Shown here: positions 1 to 11,977 of the stretch, one piece after another
How positions within the stretch are numbered: position 1 is the first letter of the stretch
Layout of the letters: each line of letters opens with the position of its first letter
Assembly (NCBI RefSeq): GCF_040581485.1
Contig: NC_090134.1
Coordinates: forward strand, 14,685,501 to 14,749,500
DNA: 64,000 nt
Source of the DNA: Linepithema humile
Lineage: Eukaryota > Arthropoda > Insecta > Hymenoptera > Formicidae
Direction of reading: 5' to 3'
Made by a program: the position numbers and the translations under genes
The notes under the pieces: generated by a model
Told to the model about the DNA's origin: nothing
The model's input: the letters and a program-made list of their open reading frames with translations, nothing else
Databases searched by the model: none

Positions 1-1454
1 TATCTTTACACGAATATACAAGTTGAGAAGAACTGAGATTATCTCAGTATATATAGTACACTAAGCGACTTTAATTTTTTAAACAATTGTTGTTAAAAGA
101 AAGGGCTTTTTGCAAACTGATCTTTATAGATGAGATGAGTAATAAATTACTTTTGATTAATTTCTAATAGTGTTTACTCCGCAATCCATCCAAATATTAT
201 CATTTTGCGTAAACTGTTTCAATTATTTAGAATCAAATCAGAATCGAATAGCATTTTTGTATATTATCTCAAGTACACACTTTTTAAGAATAAGGATTGT
301 ATTAAGAAAGTATGGAAAGTACGATTCTTCTATTTTGGAAAAGTACGAATTTAAGACGTAAAAATAAGCTCTTGGATTCGATCGTATGTTGAAACGACGA
401 TGACGAAGGACGAAAGGTTCGGTAACCTTCGTAATATGCATCGGCAAATATGTCGTTCGCTTCCGCGGTCCTCTCTCCTTCTCTCTTTCTTTCTCTTTCT
501 CCCTTGGAGGGTTATTTCGCGACCGCTCTCTCCCAACAGACGCGCATTGCCTCGCGTGTCTGTTGCCGCGGCATCCGAAAGGGGTGCGCTCTCCCACCCA
601 CGCGCGCGAGAGAGAGCCTCATCGTCGTCGTCATCGCCTCGCCCTCTGCTCGCCCTCTGCTCGTCCTCCGCTCGCCCTCTCTCGCGCTCGCATTCGGACG
701 AGGAGGTGCATCGCGGTGAGTGTTGCGTGGCGCGGGGTGGTGGAAAAGTGGATGGAGTCAGATAGAACCACGCCCCAATCGCGGACGACGCACGCCAACC
801 CGACGCGGCACCCGAGGGTGTCTCTCTGTCCGCCACCGACGTGGCTGGTACGACTCCAGGCCACGGGGGTGGCTCTCAGTGGTTATGCGCGACCGAGGAC
901 CGGGAAGGGAAGGAAGGAAGCGCGCATCGTGCGTCCACGCGGCACCGCGACGGCCACCGCTATGGCTAGTCCTCGGATATCCTTTATCGGAGAGATGTCA
1001 CTTCGTGTACGCGACGCGCAACGCTAGGCGCGATTGGTCACGCCTCAGCGTCTGCACGACAGCGCGACGACCAAGTGGATAAAGTGCCATCGGTGACGAG
1101 TCCGCGAGAAAAGGCTGAGATCGGATTTGGATTTTTTTCTCTTTTTGCGACTCGATGTTAAGCATTGACAAAAAAACGCCGATGAGCGGTCATCCGCAAG
1201 GGAGGAGCCTCGCAGCTGTACGAGATAAGACTCATCCTGTTCTGTAAAAAAAAAATAACCGATTGGAAATCGTTCGCTGTCAACACTCGACAAGTTGCAC
1301 GCGATTCACGAATCTCATCTTATAATGCTGTAGCGAAAACGTCTCTCGCGCGTTTCTTCGAATACCGAACTTGGAACAGATATAGTATATATCGCACGTT
1401 ACTCTCGTGTCGAACACGTCGATATATTCGCGAGTTCACCCCGTGACACGTAAC
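1..1454. other. 5' flank of goosecoid, no supported gene
   Basis: I see no coding exon here. The first 400 bases are AT-rich. About 440-1080 is GC-rich, with pyrimidine-rich stretches (CT runs near 470-510) and dense CpG, and it gives long but low-complexity open frames on both strands that look like composition artefacts. A TATA-like stretch near 1381-1391 lies about 70 bases before the goosecoid ATG, so it could be a core promoter element, but nothing in the sequence proves it. Confidence 0.5.
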
Positions 1455-4400
1455 ATGGTAGAGAGCACTTATGCGAGCGACTCGCCGAGATCACGCTCGC
1501 CCATGACAGAACCGTCGAGTCCGCTGCACGATGGTCCCGGTATATCCGGCTACGGCCACAGCTATCTGTACAGTTACTCACCGGACGCGCAGAATCACGT
1601 CGCGACGACACGTCGCAACAACAGCGAGGCGACCGATGCCGCACACGATCGGACCTTCGCCAGGAGTCCAATTGGCGCGGAGGATACACCGCGGCACCGG
1701 ATCCGCGAGCCGATCTCCTCGCGACCGGGCGGTTCATCCGCGACTATGTCATCTCCCACCTCGCTCTTCACCATCGATAGCATCCTGGCTCCGAGGCCGA
1801 TCGGCAACGTCGTCGTCCCCACAAGCACAGTCGCCGCATCCGTGATCCAGACGCCGGAGACGATCGAATCGTCGGCCACCGGCCGCACCACGGCGATGCA
1901 CCCGTTGCAGCAGCAGCTGCATCATTTGGCGTTTACTTCGGCGGATTTTCTCGGTGGGTAACGTGCCGCAATTCTGGAGATCGTGACTCCTTTTAAAGGC
2001 GAACCGAAAATCTCTAAAAGAGGCCGAGAAAACGCTTAAAAGATGCTTTTAATCCTTTAAGACTTCTTTTAGGCGACTTTTCCGCTTCCCTTGGGCTTTT
2101 TTGTGCCGTGTCGCGTCATTTGGGTTCTTATATGCGTGAAATTATGATTACTTTGCTTAACTACTCAATAGTCCGCCTTTACATCTCCATTTACGATTAT
2201 TTTAGATGAAATTTGCAATAAATCAAGAGACACTGTCATGTCTCTCGCGCCAAGTTCACGTTACAGATTTATCTCGTTACATTAAATTATATTACGCGCA
2301 ACATACACAAAATTTTTTCGTATTATTTTGTTGATAAATGATCAAATTATTGAGGTGTTGAGAAATAAACATGCTTGAGTTAATGAAGCATTCGGGGGAA
2401 TCGCTTGTGTCGAACAATTATTCAAGCTTGAGCGCGAACGCGCTTAATTTATGCGTGCCGCTGGACATGTTAATGCAGCTTACAATCTTTTCCGTAATAC
2501 GATCATAAATTAGTCAGCATTTATGGAAAATAGAAATTTCGGCAAAAGGAACTAACTTTCACATTTTTTTATACATTGTTGTGAATAAATTGACAAATTA
2601 TTTTCTCTGCTATAAATCTTAAATTGACGAAATTATTCGACTTGTAAAATCAGTTTAGAATTTTTAAGCGCTTGCTTTGTCCAGATTTAGCCAATGTTCT
2701 GCGGGTGTTGTTAAATGTATTTCGCGCGACAGAGAGACGTTTAACAGCTTACATCGCAAAAATATAAGAGTCTGCGTGAAATTCTAAGAGACTCGGTGTG
2801 AAACGCGCCAAAATTTCTTTTATGCCCGCGAGGGCTTTAGGTATTTTTCCCTCTGAAAAGGAAACTGCGCTCTCCTGCATTGGGGATACGCGAGATGAAA
2901 TCCGCAATCCGTTTCGATCATGCATGAACGATCTAGCTCCTTCTGCAATCCCGCTAGAAGACGGAGAACGGGGAAAAGGAAGCATGCAAACGCGAGAAGG
3001 AGAAAGAAAGAGAGGAAGCGTACTATGAGTAAAAGCAGAAATTTTTACCGTCCCCACATTTTCATACGCAACGTCGCGTTTAAGCAGCTTTCTTCGAGAT
3101 CTTAAAGTAAAACGTCCCCCGGGACGGGGGTGCTTGGCGACCTTTTTATCCTAAACATCGTGAATGGGGTCGTCGGCTCTACGAATTATAATATTGTGTC
3201 TGCGAGAGAAATATTCAATCGTGAAATTTTTTCTCGCATTTAAAATTCCAAAAATATCAAAGTGCTCGTTGTAAAATCATATTGAATCTACGCGAAATTG
3301 ACCCCATTTTGCGAAAGATATAATCCTTTTGTCATTACGGTAATTTGAGGTCCGAATTACCGCGATTGTTACAATTATCCTTTGTTAAAATCGATCGCGA
3401 ACTCCCCTAATGTTATAATCACGAACGAGAATGGCCGAGTTTGAATCTTTAATGCGACGCAAAGTTCAAATGACGTTGCAATCGCGAATAATCTTTATTA
3501 TCATTTATGCATTGGACGATCATTTATGCAGAGAAGTACAATACTGGCATGTAATGAGTTTTAAGATAGTTTTATTAACTGTGCGCCATTTTTGGATTTC
3601 AGCCGCGGCATATCCAGGATTGTATCCCGGAGGATACGTGGCGGCGATGGCCGCTGCCGGTGTTTCCCTTCACGGACAGCCGGCCTTTTACCATACCGGT
3701 CATCCTTATCAAATAAATCCCAATAACCCGGGAATGGGCCCGATGGCCAAGAGAAAACGTCGCCATCGGACGATATTCACGGAGGAACAATTGGAGCAAT
3801 TGGAAGCCACCTTCGATAAGACGCATTATCCTGACGTGCTGTTGCGAGAACAGCTGGCCCTTCAGGTTGATCTCAAGGAGGAGAGAATCGAGGTTAGCCA
3901 AACTTTTCATATCCTATCGTACAAAATAGCGCTTTCTTCCAATTTTTACGACAAATAAACTTGGGAGTCCATCATATGACATTGATAATATTTGTTGCAA
4001 TTTGTTGGATTCGCTACTAAAGTTTCTTCAGAAAGAAAAGGTAAAGATCAATCGCTAATTTTATACTGAAGGACATTTTATTATATTCTTTCGTTATGTT
4101 AATTGTGATTAAATTAATTATCGTGGAGGGTATTGACATATCAAAATAATAAAAAGTGAAAAAAAATGAAGAAACATATAATGACAATTTCAAACTGGCA
4201 TTCGCTTTATAAGAACAAGAAGCAACTACCGTTTTGAGTGGCGGTGCGGCCGTGGCATGTAGCAGCGACGCTTAAGCCGTCGCCCGATGACAAATTACTT
4301 TCTCGAGCTGTGAACGGAATATTGGGTTTCGGATTGACAAACATTGACCGTCCGGATGCGGCTTGGGTCCGCACGCACAATTTGTAATGTAATGTCGGCA

Positions 4401-4711
4401 AACTACGCGCTCGCGCACCCGCCGCCGCCAATCCTGAGTGGGATGGAACAGTCTGTGTTTGTCGTCCTAATGCATAAAAGCCCATAATATTTTAACGTGT
4501 TCATTAAAATTTACTGCGGCGGGTATTTATCGGGGGCCTCGGTCGACTTGAGCTAACAAGTTGCATGCTAGATTAAAAGCTTTAGCGATAATGTGTTTAC
4601 TTCAATTATACATATGATCGCGCGCTCGCTCACTCGTTCGTTAGCTCTCTCCGATGCGCGTGCACGCATCGTGCAATTTATAATCTCTGAAGTAGTGTAC
4701 TTTCTACTAGC

Positions 4712-4757
<46 letters not shown>

Positions 4758-7034
4758 ATATTTTACGCTAATTTTGTATGAATTTACCTTTCAATTAAAC
4801 GCCACGACTCATTGTGCTGCCGATCAAGCGCTATTTTTTCAGTAATTAGCGTTCTTAGTCTGACGACAAGCGTCGTATTGTGATTTTTGTTATTTTCGTA
4901 TACAATAGCTACGGTGTTTCTGTACAAATCGTTTCAACACCCCAATTTATTCATTTTACTTGATGTTTAGATAACACCCAAATTCTTTCGACAATTTTAA
5001 ATCAATGCTTTATATGTAACGTATACACACGGAGAAAATTTTATGTCAAAAATCACAATCTACAGCGACAGCCGCGGACCATGAAGAAATTATAAAAATT
5101 TTTACTATGTTTTTCACATAATGACCATAGTATTTAGACTTATAATTCCTCTTATGGTCCGCGGCTACTGCCGTGTCATAGTAATTTTTAATATAAAATT
5201 TTCTCCATGCAATCAAAATTTCAACGCAAGATTTCAACACCTATTTCTGTCGCTTTAACAGCCCCGCATAGTATTCGAAATGCGAAACTGAAGGATTAAA
5301 TTATGAGAATATAAAACGGAATTACGAACAAAGTATAAAGTAGCCATTATTGTCCGACACCTGGACGGCGATTCCGTCGAGTAATCATAGACTCTGAGAA
5401 TCATCGACACTCACGTGGGGACCACCCGCGTTGCGTCGGCTTTGCCAAAGGGAAGTCCGAGTCTCGAGAGTGTTTAAAGACTGGAACAACATATACCTGC
5501 GCCCGGTACTCTTCGGCCTCTCGGAGCGAGAGTAACAGTGTTTGCACAGAATTAGTAGAATAGCGACTTTCTTGGTATGCCTGTGAAAACGCAAGAGGGA
5601 ACGCAGGAGAGGACAAAGAAAAAACTAGGAACAGGTCGGGAGAAAACCTAAGACGCTGTTTTGTGTACTTCCAAGATCGCGTCGACTCGATGTTGGGTTC
5701 AAGAATAGACACGTGAAAATAAGAATTCGGAAACCACAGTATCTCCACACCTTGCTTACGAGCAGATCTACGTATAACAGATAGATCAGAGATAAATTGA
5801 TCGTTCCTCAAATATTATTACTATTATTACCAAAAAGTTAAATTACCGTCGGAGCAGGCTATACAAAACACCTAGATATGTGATCCACATGAAATGATAC
5901 ACGATCGTGACAGATTTAATTTCGCAACTCTCAACGTGGAAAGTTTAGGAGATCCAGAGATCTCATCCTTCAAAGTGAACGAGGGTTAAACCATTACAAT
6001 AGCTATTGCAGCCAAACGAACGAGCGGGTAGGGATGGATATTGATTGTCGGTTTTCACTCAGATTGATTCAGACAGGCGTGAGGGACAAATGCGTGTTTC
6101 GAGTGCGCATGGCGGGAATTCGTTTGATGTGTCTCGCATCTTTTCTTACTTCGTTAGGTAATATCTCACAGTATACGCGTCATACGTCTCGTAATCACGA
6201 CTTTTTTCAATGCTACATATTTTCTGAAGATTATTCAATGGAAAAATATTGACTCCAGCGAACAATTACTTTAATTTACAATTGTACGATAATTAAGAAC
6301 TGACATTACATTTTTCTTTATAAAAATATAATTATATATATATATATATACATGTTATTCTTTTCATAATTGCATGTAAGTCTTATTTAATTTTTTATTT
6401 CAATAATTATTCTCTCTACAATATAATTGTTTTATCATGTAAAAATATTATTTATTTTGATCTATAAGCTGATCGAATAAAGAATTAACTCTCACAAACT
6501 TTCAAATCTAAACTAGTGCTTGAAAATTTCAGAGGATTGATAAATTCTCAAGTTAGGCTAAAATAGAAAAATTTCATCAAATTATTTGTTTTCTATTCGC
6601 AATGCGTACCACATTTCTTTCCATTTTCTTTATCGTCCGAATTTCAGATGTAACGAATTGACATAACGTATCGATCACCACTCAAGTTCTGAACGGATCT
6701 GCCCGAAATGTTCGAACTCGATGCTCATTTGTTTCTTATTCGAACTATCCGAACGGATCAAGCATATAATATGTTCGATTCTGAGCCTTAATCTGAATGT
6801 CGCAACGAATCATGCTTGTTCCAGGTGTGGTTCAAAAATCGTCGCGCCAAGTGGCGAAAGCAAAAGCGAGAGGAGCAAGATCGTCTGCGGAAATTGCAAT
6901 TGGAGCAGCGTCAGCGTACCGACGACGGCGGTGCCGCAACGACAGTGATGGTGGGCGATCGTTTGGGCCTGAGTACGCAGCAACAGCAGAAGCTTGAGCA
7001 AGATACGGACAGCTCCGATCTCGAGGTAGCGTAG
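1455..7034 (+). CDS. Gsc: Homeobox protein goosecoid
   Basis: Three exons, 1455-1953, 3603-3892 and 6825-7034, give 332 residues. The donors are GTGGGT and GTTAGC, the acceptors are TTTCAG and TTCCAG, and the phases match (1, then 0). The first ATG is at 1455; the frame is open upstream only from a GTG. Residues about 105-111 (FTIDSIL) form the eh1 Groucho-binding motif typical of goosecoid. The homeodomain is at about 218-277; exon 3 begins at its VWFKNRRAKW helix-3 core, so intron 2 falls at the usual paired-class position. Position 50 is Lys, which in Bicoid/Otx/Gsc proteins selects TAATCC-type sites. A short acidic tail ends in SSDLEVA. The family acts in the nucleus as a transcriptional repressor in head and foregut patterning. 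Introns of 1.6 and 2.9 kb carry a MITE, a (GA)n tract and a (TA)n tract. Identification is secure; 5'UTR exons are not resolved. Confidence 0.96.
4713..4756. repeat. (GA)n microsatellite
   Basis: About 44 bases of almost pure GA dinucleotides with one AAAG interruption, in goosecoid intron 2. The long open frames over it on both strands are repeat artefacts. Confidence 0.95.
5030..5207. mobile_element. Palindromic MITE, copy A (goosecoid intron 2)
   Basis: A foldback element of about 178 bp. The ends are inverted (GGAGAAAATTTTAT at 5031; its complement ATAAAATTTTCTCC ends at 5206). An inner pair, CCGCGGACCAT and ATGGTCCGCGG, extends the hairpin. A second copy lies in opposite orientation at 14218-14398. 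There is no coding capacity, so it is a non-autonomous element; I cannot assign the superfamily, and no target duplication is obvious. Confidence 0.85.
6331..6351. repeat. (TA)n microsatellite
   Basis: About ten TA dinucleotides in goosecoid intron 2. Confidence 0.9.
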
Positions 7035-7198
7035 TGTGGCCACGATTTTGCGCATCGATAATCGATAATCGAGGGGATTGAAGACGATGGAAGACGGCCC
7101 GGTGCTTTCGCTCTTGTCAACAACGGGGCATGTACATACGTAATCACGCTGTAAATATCATTGTAAATATGAATAACGATGAATGTGTACAATACCGA

Positions 7199-7204
7199 AA
7201 TAAA
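7199..7204 (+). promoter_or_regulatory. Poly(A) signal of goosecoid
   Basis: An AATAAA hexamer 165 bases after the goosecoid stop codon. It would give a 3'UTR of about 190 bases. Confidence 0.6.
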
Positions 7205-7377
7205 TTATTGCATCCAAGTACGAGGCGGTATGACGTTTGATCTCCTTGCACGCGGATGTGTTTATAAAAAAATTAAGTTTCACGATGTTTGTGTTAAAAT
7301 ATAAGCTCGACCACATACCATAATTCCGATATGTACAAGTTTTACAGAAAATGTTTTGTATATACCGTTTTCATTGC

Positions 7378-7385
7378 TCTTTCTT

Positions 7386-7434
<49 letters not shown>

Positions 7435-7447
7435 TTTTCTCTCTCTC
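7378..7447. repeat. (CT)n microsatellite
   Basis: About 70 bases of CT dinucleotides with scattered TTT interruptions, between goosecoid and the convergent gene at 8222. The rest of 7205-8221 is AT-rich and I see no gene in it. Confidence 0.95.
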
Positions 7448-8151
7448 CATTGTCTTCAGTTCTAGATTTTTGTCTCAATTTTATATTAACGATAAATTAA
7501 TTTATAAAATTAATTTCGCAGTGTCCGTCTTCCATCCCGTACGATTTCTTAGTCCTTGCCTTTAGTTAAACATATCTTTATTTTTCGATTAAATTGAACT
7601 GAATTAGAGCAAATTAAGATATATTTCATAAAATTTCTTTTACTTTATTTATTTGATTTTTTTTTATTCTCAATCTTATCCAAAAAGAGCAAAATTTATT
7701 TTCTTTGATATAACACTTTATATATGAGACATTCCCATTTTATATGTAAATACGTGTAAGCAGCGAGGTGTCCATTTAGATCGCGAAAAATTTAAATCCC
7801 ACTACTATCGTGCGCTCTTATTGTTATTGCTAGCGCGCAACCCGGTTTTACAACAATATTTTCTTATTGAAATCGCTTCGCCGTTGTGGAAAATACATTC
7901 TCGTTTATATAAACGTTTACACGCAGCTTCGATTTCTCCACACATAAATATTAAAGTCCGTCGATTGTTTAGGAATTTCAAAATGGTCGAATTGGAACTT
8001 TCGCTTGACGGTATTTCAAATGTAGGGAAGGAAAATTTCAAGTCAATCACAATAGAAAAATTATTCTCTCGATTTCGACTCATTTCGTACATGCTATACA
8101 GATGAATTTTATTGATTTAATGTATCTCGGAAAACTATACTTTTGTCATGC

Positions 8152-8157
8152 TTTATT
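8152..8157 (-). promoter_or_regulatory. Poly(A) signal of the gene at 8222-11977
   Basis: AATAAA on the minus strand, 65 bases beyond the stop codon of the uncharacterised gene. Confidence 0.5.
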
Positions 8158-8221
8158 TTGATATTTGCAAACTTTTTCGTATCAAAGCTTCAAATGATTA
8201 TCGCATCATTTCCGCTTTTTT

Positions 8222-11200
8222 TTACTTCTTTATCTTTCTTTTCTTCTGTTCATTGAACGCGCGCTTCCTCCCAACGAGTCGCCCGAAACGATTTCTTCTC
8301 TCGCCCATCCTCGCACGAAAATCAGGACCTACCTCGACGACTCTGAGAATCTTAACGGGATTCAAACTGAACTGACTACATTCGGGCGAACCAATAATTA
8401 GCACGAGCACCGTGACAAATTTACAGAAGGACGTAGCTCTCATCAGATACGCCGCGCCATGGCCGTACTGGAAGAGCGGCGGACCAAACGAGTTTACGTC
8501 ACAAACGTAATACGCGCCGCAAAATTTAAAGAGACCGAGACAAGCGGTCTCGCACGTAAGGATACCGAAGTGATGATCGAAGAACATGCGTTCCAACGAC
8601 TGCCACAAGCATTCATTCGTACGAACGTATAGCCTGCCGCAAACGGCCGGCAGTATCCTCGCCTCGAACAAGGTTTCGCCAATTTTAAAGCTATCGGACA
8701 GATACCGGTTCCAACAGCTTACGTGAGCATACTCGCTTCTGGTGGATTTCAATTCAGCCTCGAGCTTGCTGTGCGTGTAATAACGATCCCCACACATAAC
8801 GATCACATCGAGGATTTTCGGGCTCCAATATTCCGGCGCTATGATCCTCGTCATGCCGGCGCACACCACGTAGCACGCGTACATTTGCATTCCACGGTTC
8901 GCCTCGTCGAACATACCATCGGTAATATGTATCTCGCCCCACAGAGAGAACAGGCGGTTAACTTCTTCCACGTAATACTGATGCCACTTCGCTTTGCCGC
9001 TTTGCTGGGCCTTCACCTTGTCCGCAGCCTGTCTCTGCCGACTCGCGGACGCACATCTGCTCCAGGTTACTCGAAAACGCTTCAACCATGTAGCTTTTTC
9101 TCTTGGCTCCTTCGGATCGCCCTCTGATTCTTCTATATCACTCGCGTCTTGATCTCCGATCTCGAGAGACCCGGACGAACATTCATCGACGCATCGCGGT
9201 GGCTTAAACGCGCCACGCTGCAATAATTTCAAATTATGCAGCTGACAGCAGTGGAAATTAACATGAAAAATTTGAACGTCGAAAACGTCGTCTTTCCCGA
9301 TTTGAGATCCACTCGGATCTCGCGATTCCAGAACTTCGTAAGCGTAGGCTCTCAACAGGAGGATCATCAGATGCCTCTTTAAAGAGTCTTTAGAGCAGAA
9401 TTTTACGATGCAGGCGTACCCGTCGTCGTCCCACAGGCCGAACTCGTCGCAACGATACGGATTGTAAAGGTACCAAAACTGATCGTCCTTCCAGAAGGCT
9501 AACGAGAATCTAGTCGTACGGAAAATGCAATTGCGATATCGCTGGGATAATTCGTCAAACCACTCCTCTATCTTTTGCGTGTCCTCGTGTACAGGTACGT
9601 ATTCTAGATCCGTGATTTTTTGGGAACCAAGTTCCACTTTAACTCTCAGAGGATCCTTTCTGTGTAACGTGATCCGCCTCCTTAAGCCGCTCTCTTCATA
9701 GTCGAAATCGATGTCTCGCGCCACGGGTATATCCTTCAATTCCTGCAACAACTCTATCTCGACACTGTACTTGTAGTTGTACACGACGACATCGTCCAGA
9801 CGCTGCTGCTCCTTCACGTTGACCGTGCCGATGTGAGTATAAAGTGTCCAGGCGAGGTCATAGATGTAATCGATATTGGCGCTCCACGCGTACTTGTATC
9901 TTCCAAAAGCATAATAAGGATAATGTTAAATCTTGCATTTTAAGTGCTCTTTTTAAGAAAGATAAAATTAAATAAATATCAAATTTTGTAAAACAATATT
10001 ATACAGGGTGATTCTAGCAACTGGGCTGAGTTAGGTTAGGTTACTCTTTTTTAAGTCAAGATACAGATATTAAACATTTTATATCATAAAATTACTTTAT
10101 TACATTAAATGCTTAAACGTACCATTATGACATTCTAAATATTTTCCGACATGTTTTTGTATGATTTTCATAATATTGTTCAGTTGGTCAATAGATGCAT
10201 CAGAACAAGCTGTTGTAATTCGTTCTTTCAAGAGTCATTTTCCGAAAGAAATTTTTGCGAATACACATTACGCTTTATGACATAGAATATGTAATATTTG
10301 GCAAAATATTAAACTTTCGATTATCTTACTCTAATACGCGCAAAATAATTAGAAGAATCAATTTACACTAAAAAAAGTATATAATTCTATTTAAAAAAAA
10401 GTGCAATTGCACTTCATTTGAAAAAATAGAATCCCAGAATGGTACATTATATTAAACAACGAAATGAAAGATTTTCCTCCATCACTTTTTTTCTATCTAG
10501 ACTTATTGTTAGAAAAGAGCTATAATCCAGCCCAGTTACTAGAATCATCTTGTATAGTTGCACTTTCATATTTTCCATGCAAAATACACACCGGCTCTAA
10601 AGTTATACTTTCTATAAAATAAACTAAGTTTTACATTTACAAATGATTTAAATTTTATAGATAAAATGTATATGAGAGAATATAACATAAACTAAATTAA
10701 ATTATGATAAATTAATGATAAAATTTGCATATCTAACATTTCGCAATGGTCTTGATATGAATACCTTAGCTGAGTTTTCGCTAACAATGCCACGATCGCT
10801 TGGTAAAAGCAGAATTTCCAAGTGTTTCTGCGTTTTCGCAGAGAGCACAGTTCCGGTAGATGCATTCCTTTTAGTCCGCGAAGAACCACATTAGCGTAAA
10901 CACGTTTGTTTTCTTTTTCGGATGCTAATTCTACGATAACATAATCGCCGTCTACCAAACCGGGACATTCACCAGTCGACCGGTCCTCTGATGATACCGC
11001 TTTCAATTTTGGACACTTTATTGGTATACGGACGTGATCCAATTCTTTGCGATTAGCAAAGTAGCTCCTTTGCTCGCATAGAAGTTTATCTTTGTCATTC
11101 TCCTGTGGATCAAAAAGGAAAATATCCTTCCGCTTTCTTTCTTCCTTTTCTCGCTTGCCTCGCATCTTCAGTTCGCTTGTCAAATCTTGCGCAGCGCATG

Positions 11201-11977
11201 GCCACACATCCGGCCATCTCGCATTTGCAGTTTTCGATAGTTTTCCTCTCTTTCGAGATACATTTTTCTGTTAAGAATATCACAAATCTACGTTATACGA
11301 ATAATCACAAAAAGTGGTTATTTTTAGAGCAAAATAAATAATGCATAATTTATACAATCAAGAGTAAACAAAATAATTCTTTGCGTTACATTAAATGCTG
11401 CGTAAATTCCGATTCGACATTACAGTCTGTCCTCTAACTAACCGACTGTCTTGTTCTCATACTTCTCCAGATTCGGATTTTTTGGCGATCTAGTACGGGC
11501 GTTCTAACTCGATGTTGAAACTGAAAGCCGCCGAGCGGAAAGCACTCGTGAAGCGGAAATGTCTCGTCGACAACTTCCGCATCAGGCAGCCTCGCAATGT
11601 CAGGTGATATCTTCCGTTCGTTTTCCCTCTCCAACGACTCTGCGTATCTACACGTTGCTTTATGCGAATTTATTGGCTACTGTGTAGGATAAGATTAGCT
11701 ATTGAAGAAAAGGAGTTTCTTACGATTTCATATAAATACGCCAAAGAGATTCTCCTTCGCAGGTCCACGTATCTCTGCATCTCTCTCTCCAAGATCTTAT
11801 CTTTTTTCTTCTTCCATCTTTGCCCATGCTTGGTTCAGCATCTTCGTATTCAATACTTTCGTACTTCGTAACATCGTTAGTCTCGATCGTTACATCGGTA
11901 TCTTCTGCATCTGTCGTAACTTCTTCCACAAATTCGCTCATCACTGTCTCCTCAGTTTGAGTCTCCGGTTCCGTCAT
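8222..11977 (-). CDS. Uncharacterised 879-residue protein with two similar C-terminal modules
   Basis: I do not recognise a named orthologue. Minus-strand exons, in transcript order, are 11977-11724, 11647-11443, 11267-10765 and 9899-8222. Donors are GTAAGA, GTTAGT and GTATTC; acceptors are TAG, CAG and AAG; phases 2, 0 and 2 match. The model starts at the ATG at 11977. Residues 1-55 are acidic, and 170-200 are Lys/Glu/Arg-rich. Two stretches look alike: about 305-500 (ends with FWYLYNPYRCDEFG, then GYACIVKF) and about 645-820 (ends with YYVCDVNSFGPP, then GHGAAYLM). Each has an entry segment, then an aspartate/asparagine-rich loop followed by G-x-A and a hydrophobic helix. The layout recalls papain-fold C76-type peptidase modules, but I cannot point to an intact Cys/His dyad, so any such relation is a weak guess. 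A charged linker (about 555-620) separates them. Intron 3 carries a transposable element. The C-terminus is very basic. Confidence 0.75.
10000..10556. mobile_element. Terminal-inverted-repeat element in an intron
   Basis: A block of about 557 bp lies in intron 3 of the uncharacterised gene. Its left end reads TATACAGGGTGATTCTAG at 10000; the complement of its right end reads TATACAAGATGATTCTAG, ending at 10556. The ends match over about 28 bases with three differences. The interior is AT-rich and non-coding, so this is a non-autonomous DNA transposon. The TA at each outer end would fit a Tc1/mariner-type target site. Confidence 0.8.

Noticed and set aside
400..1082. Several overlapping open frames of 80-160 codons on both strands upstream of goosecoid
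   Set aside because: GC-rich, low-complexity frames (Arg/Ser/Pro) that overlap on both strands; no motif and no splice partner.
1407..1454. Longer goosecoid N-terminus starting at 1407
   Set aside because: The codon there is GTG; the first ATG in frame is at 1455.
10020..10045. TTAGGTTAGG, the insect telomere word
   Set aside because: Only two units, inside a transposon-like element; not a telomeric array.
11450..11470. Alternative donor GTATGA at 11462 in the uncharacterised gene
   Set aside because: Its phase does not fit the next exon; GTTAGT at 11442 gives matching phase 0.
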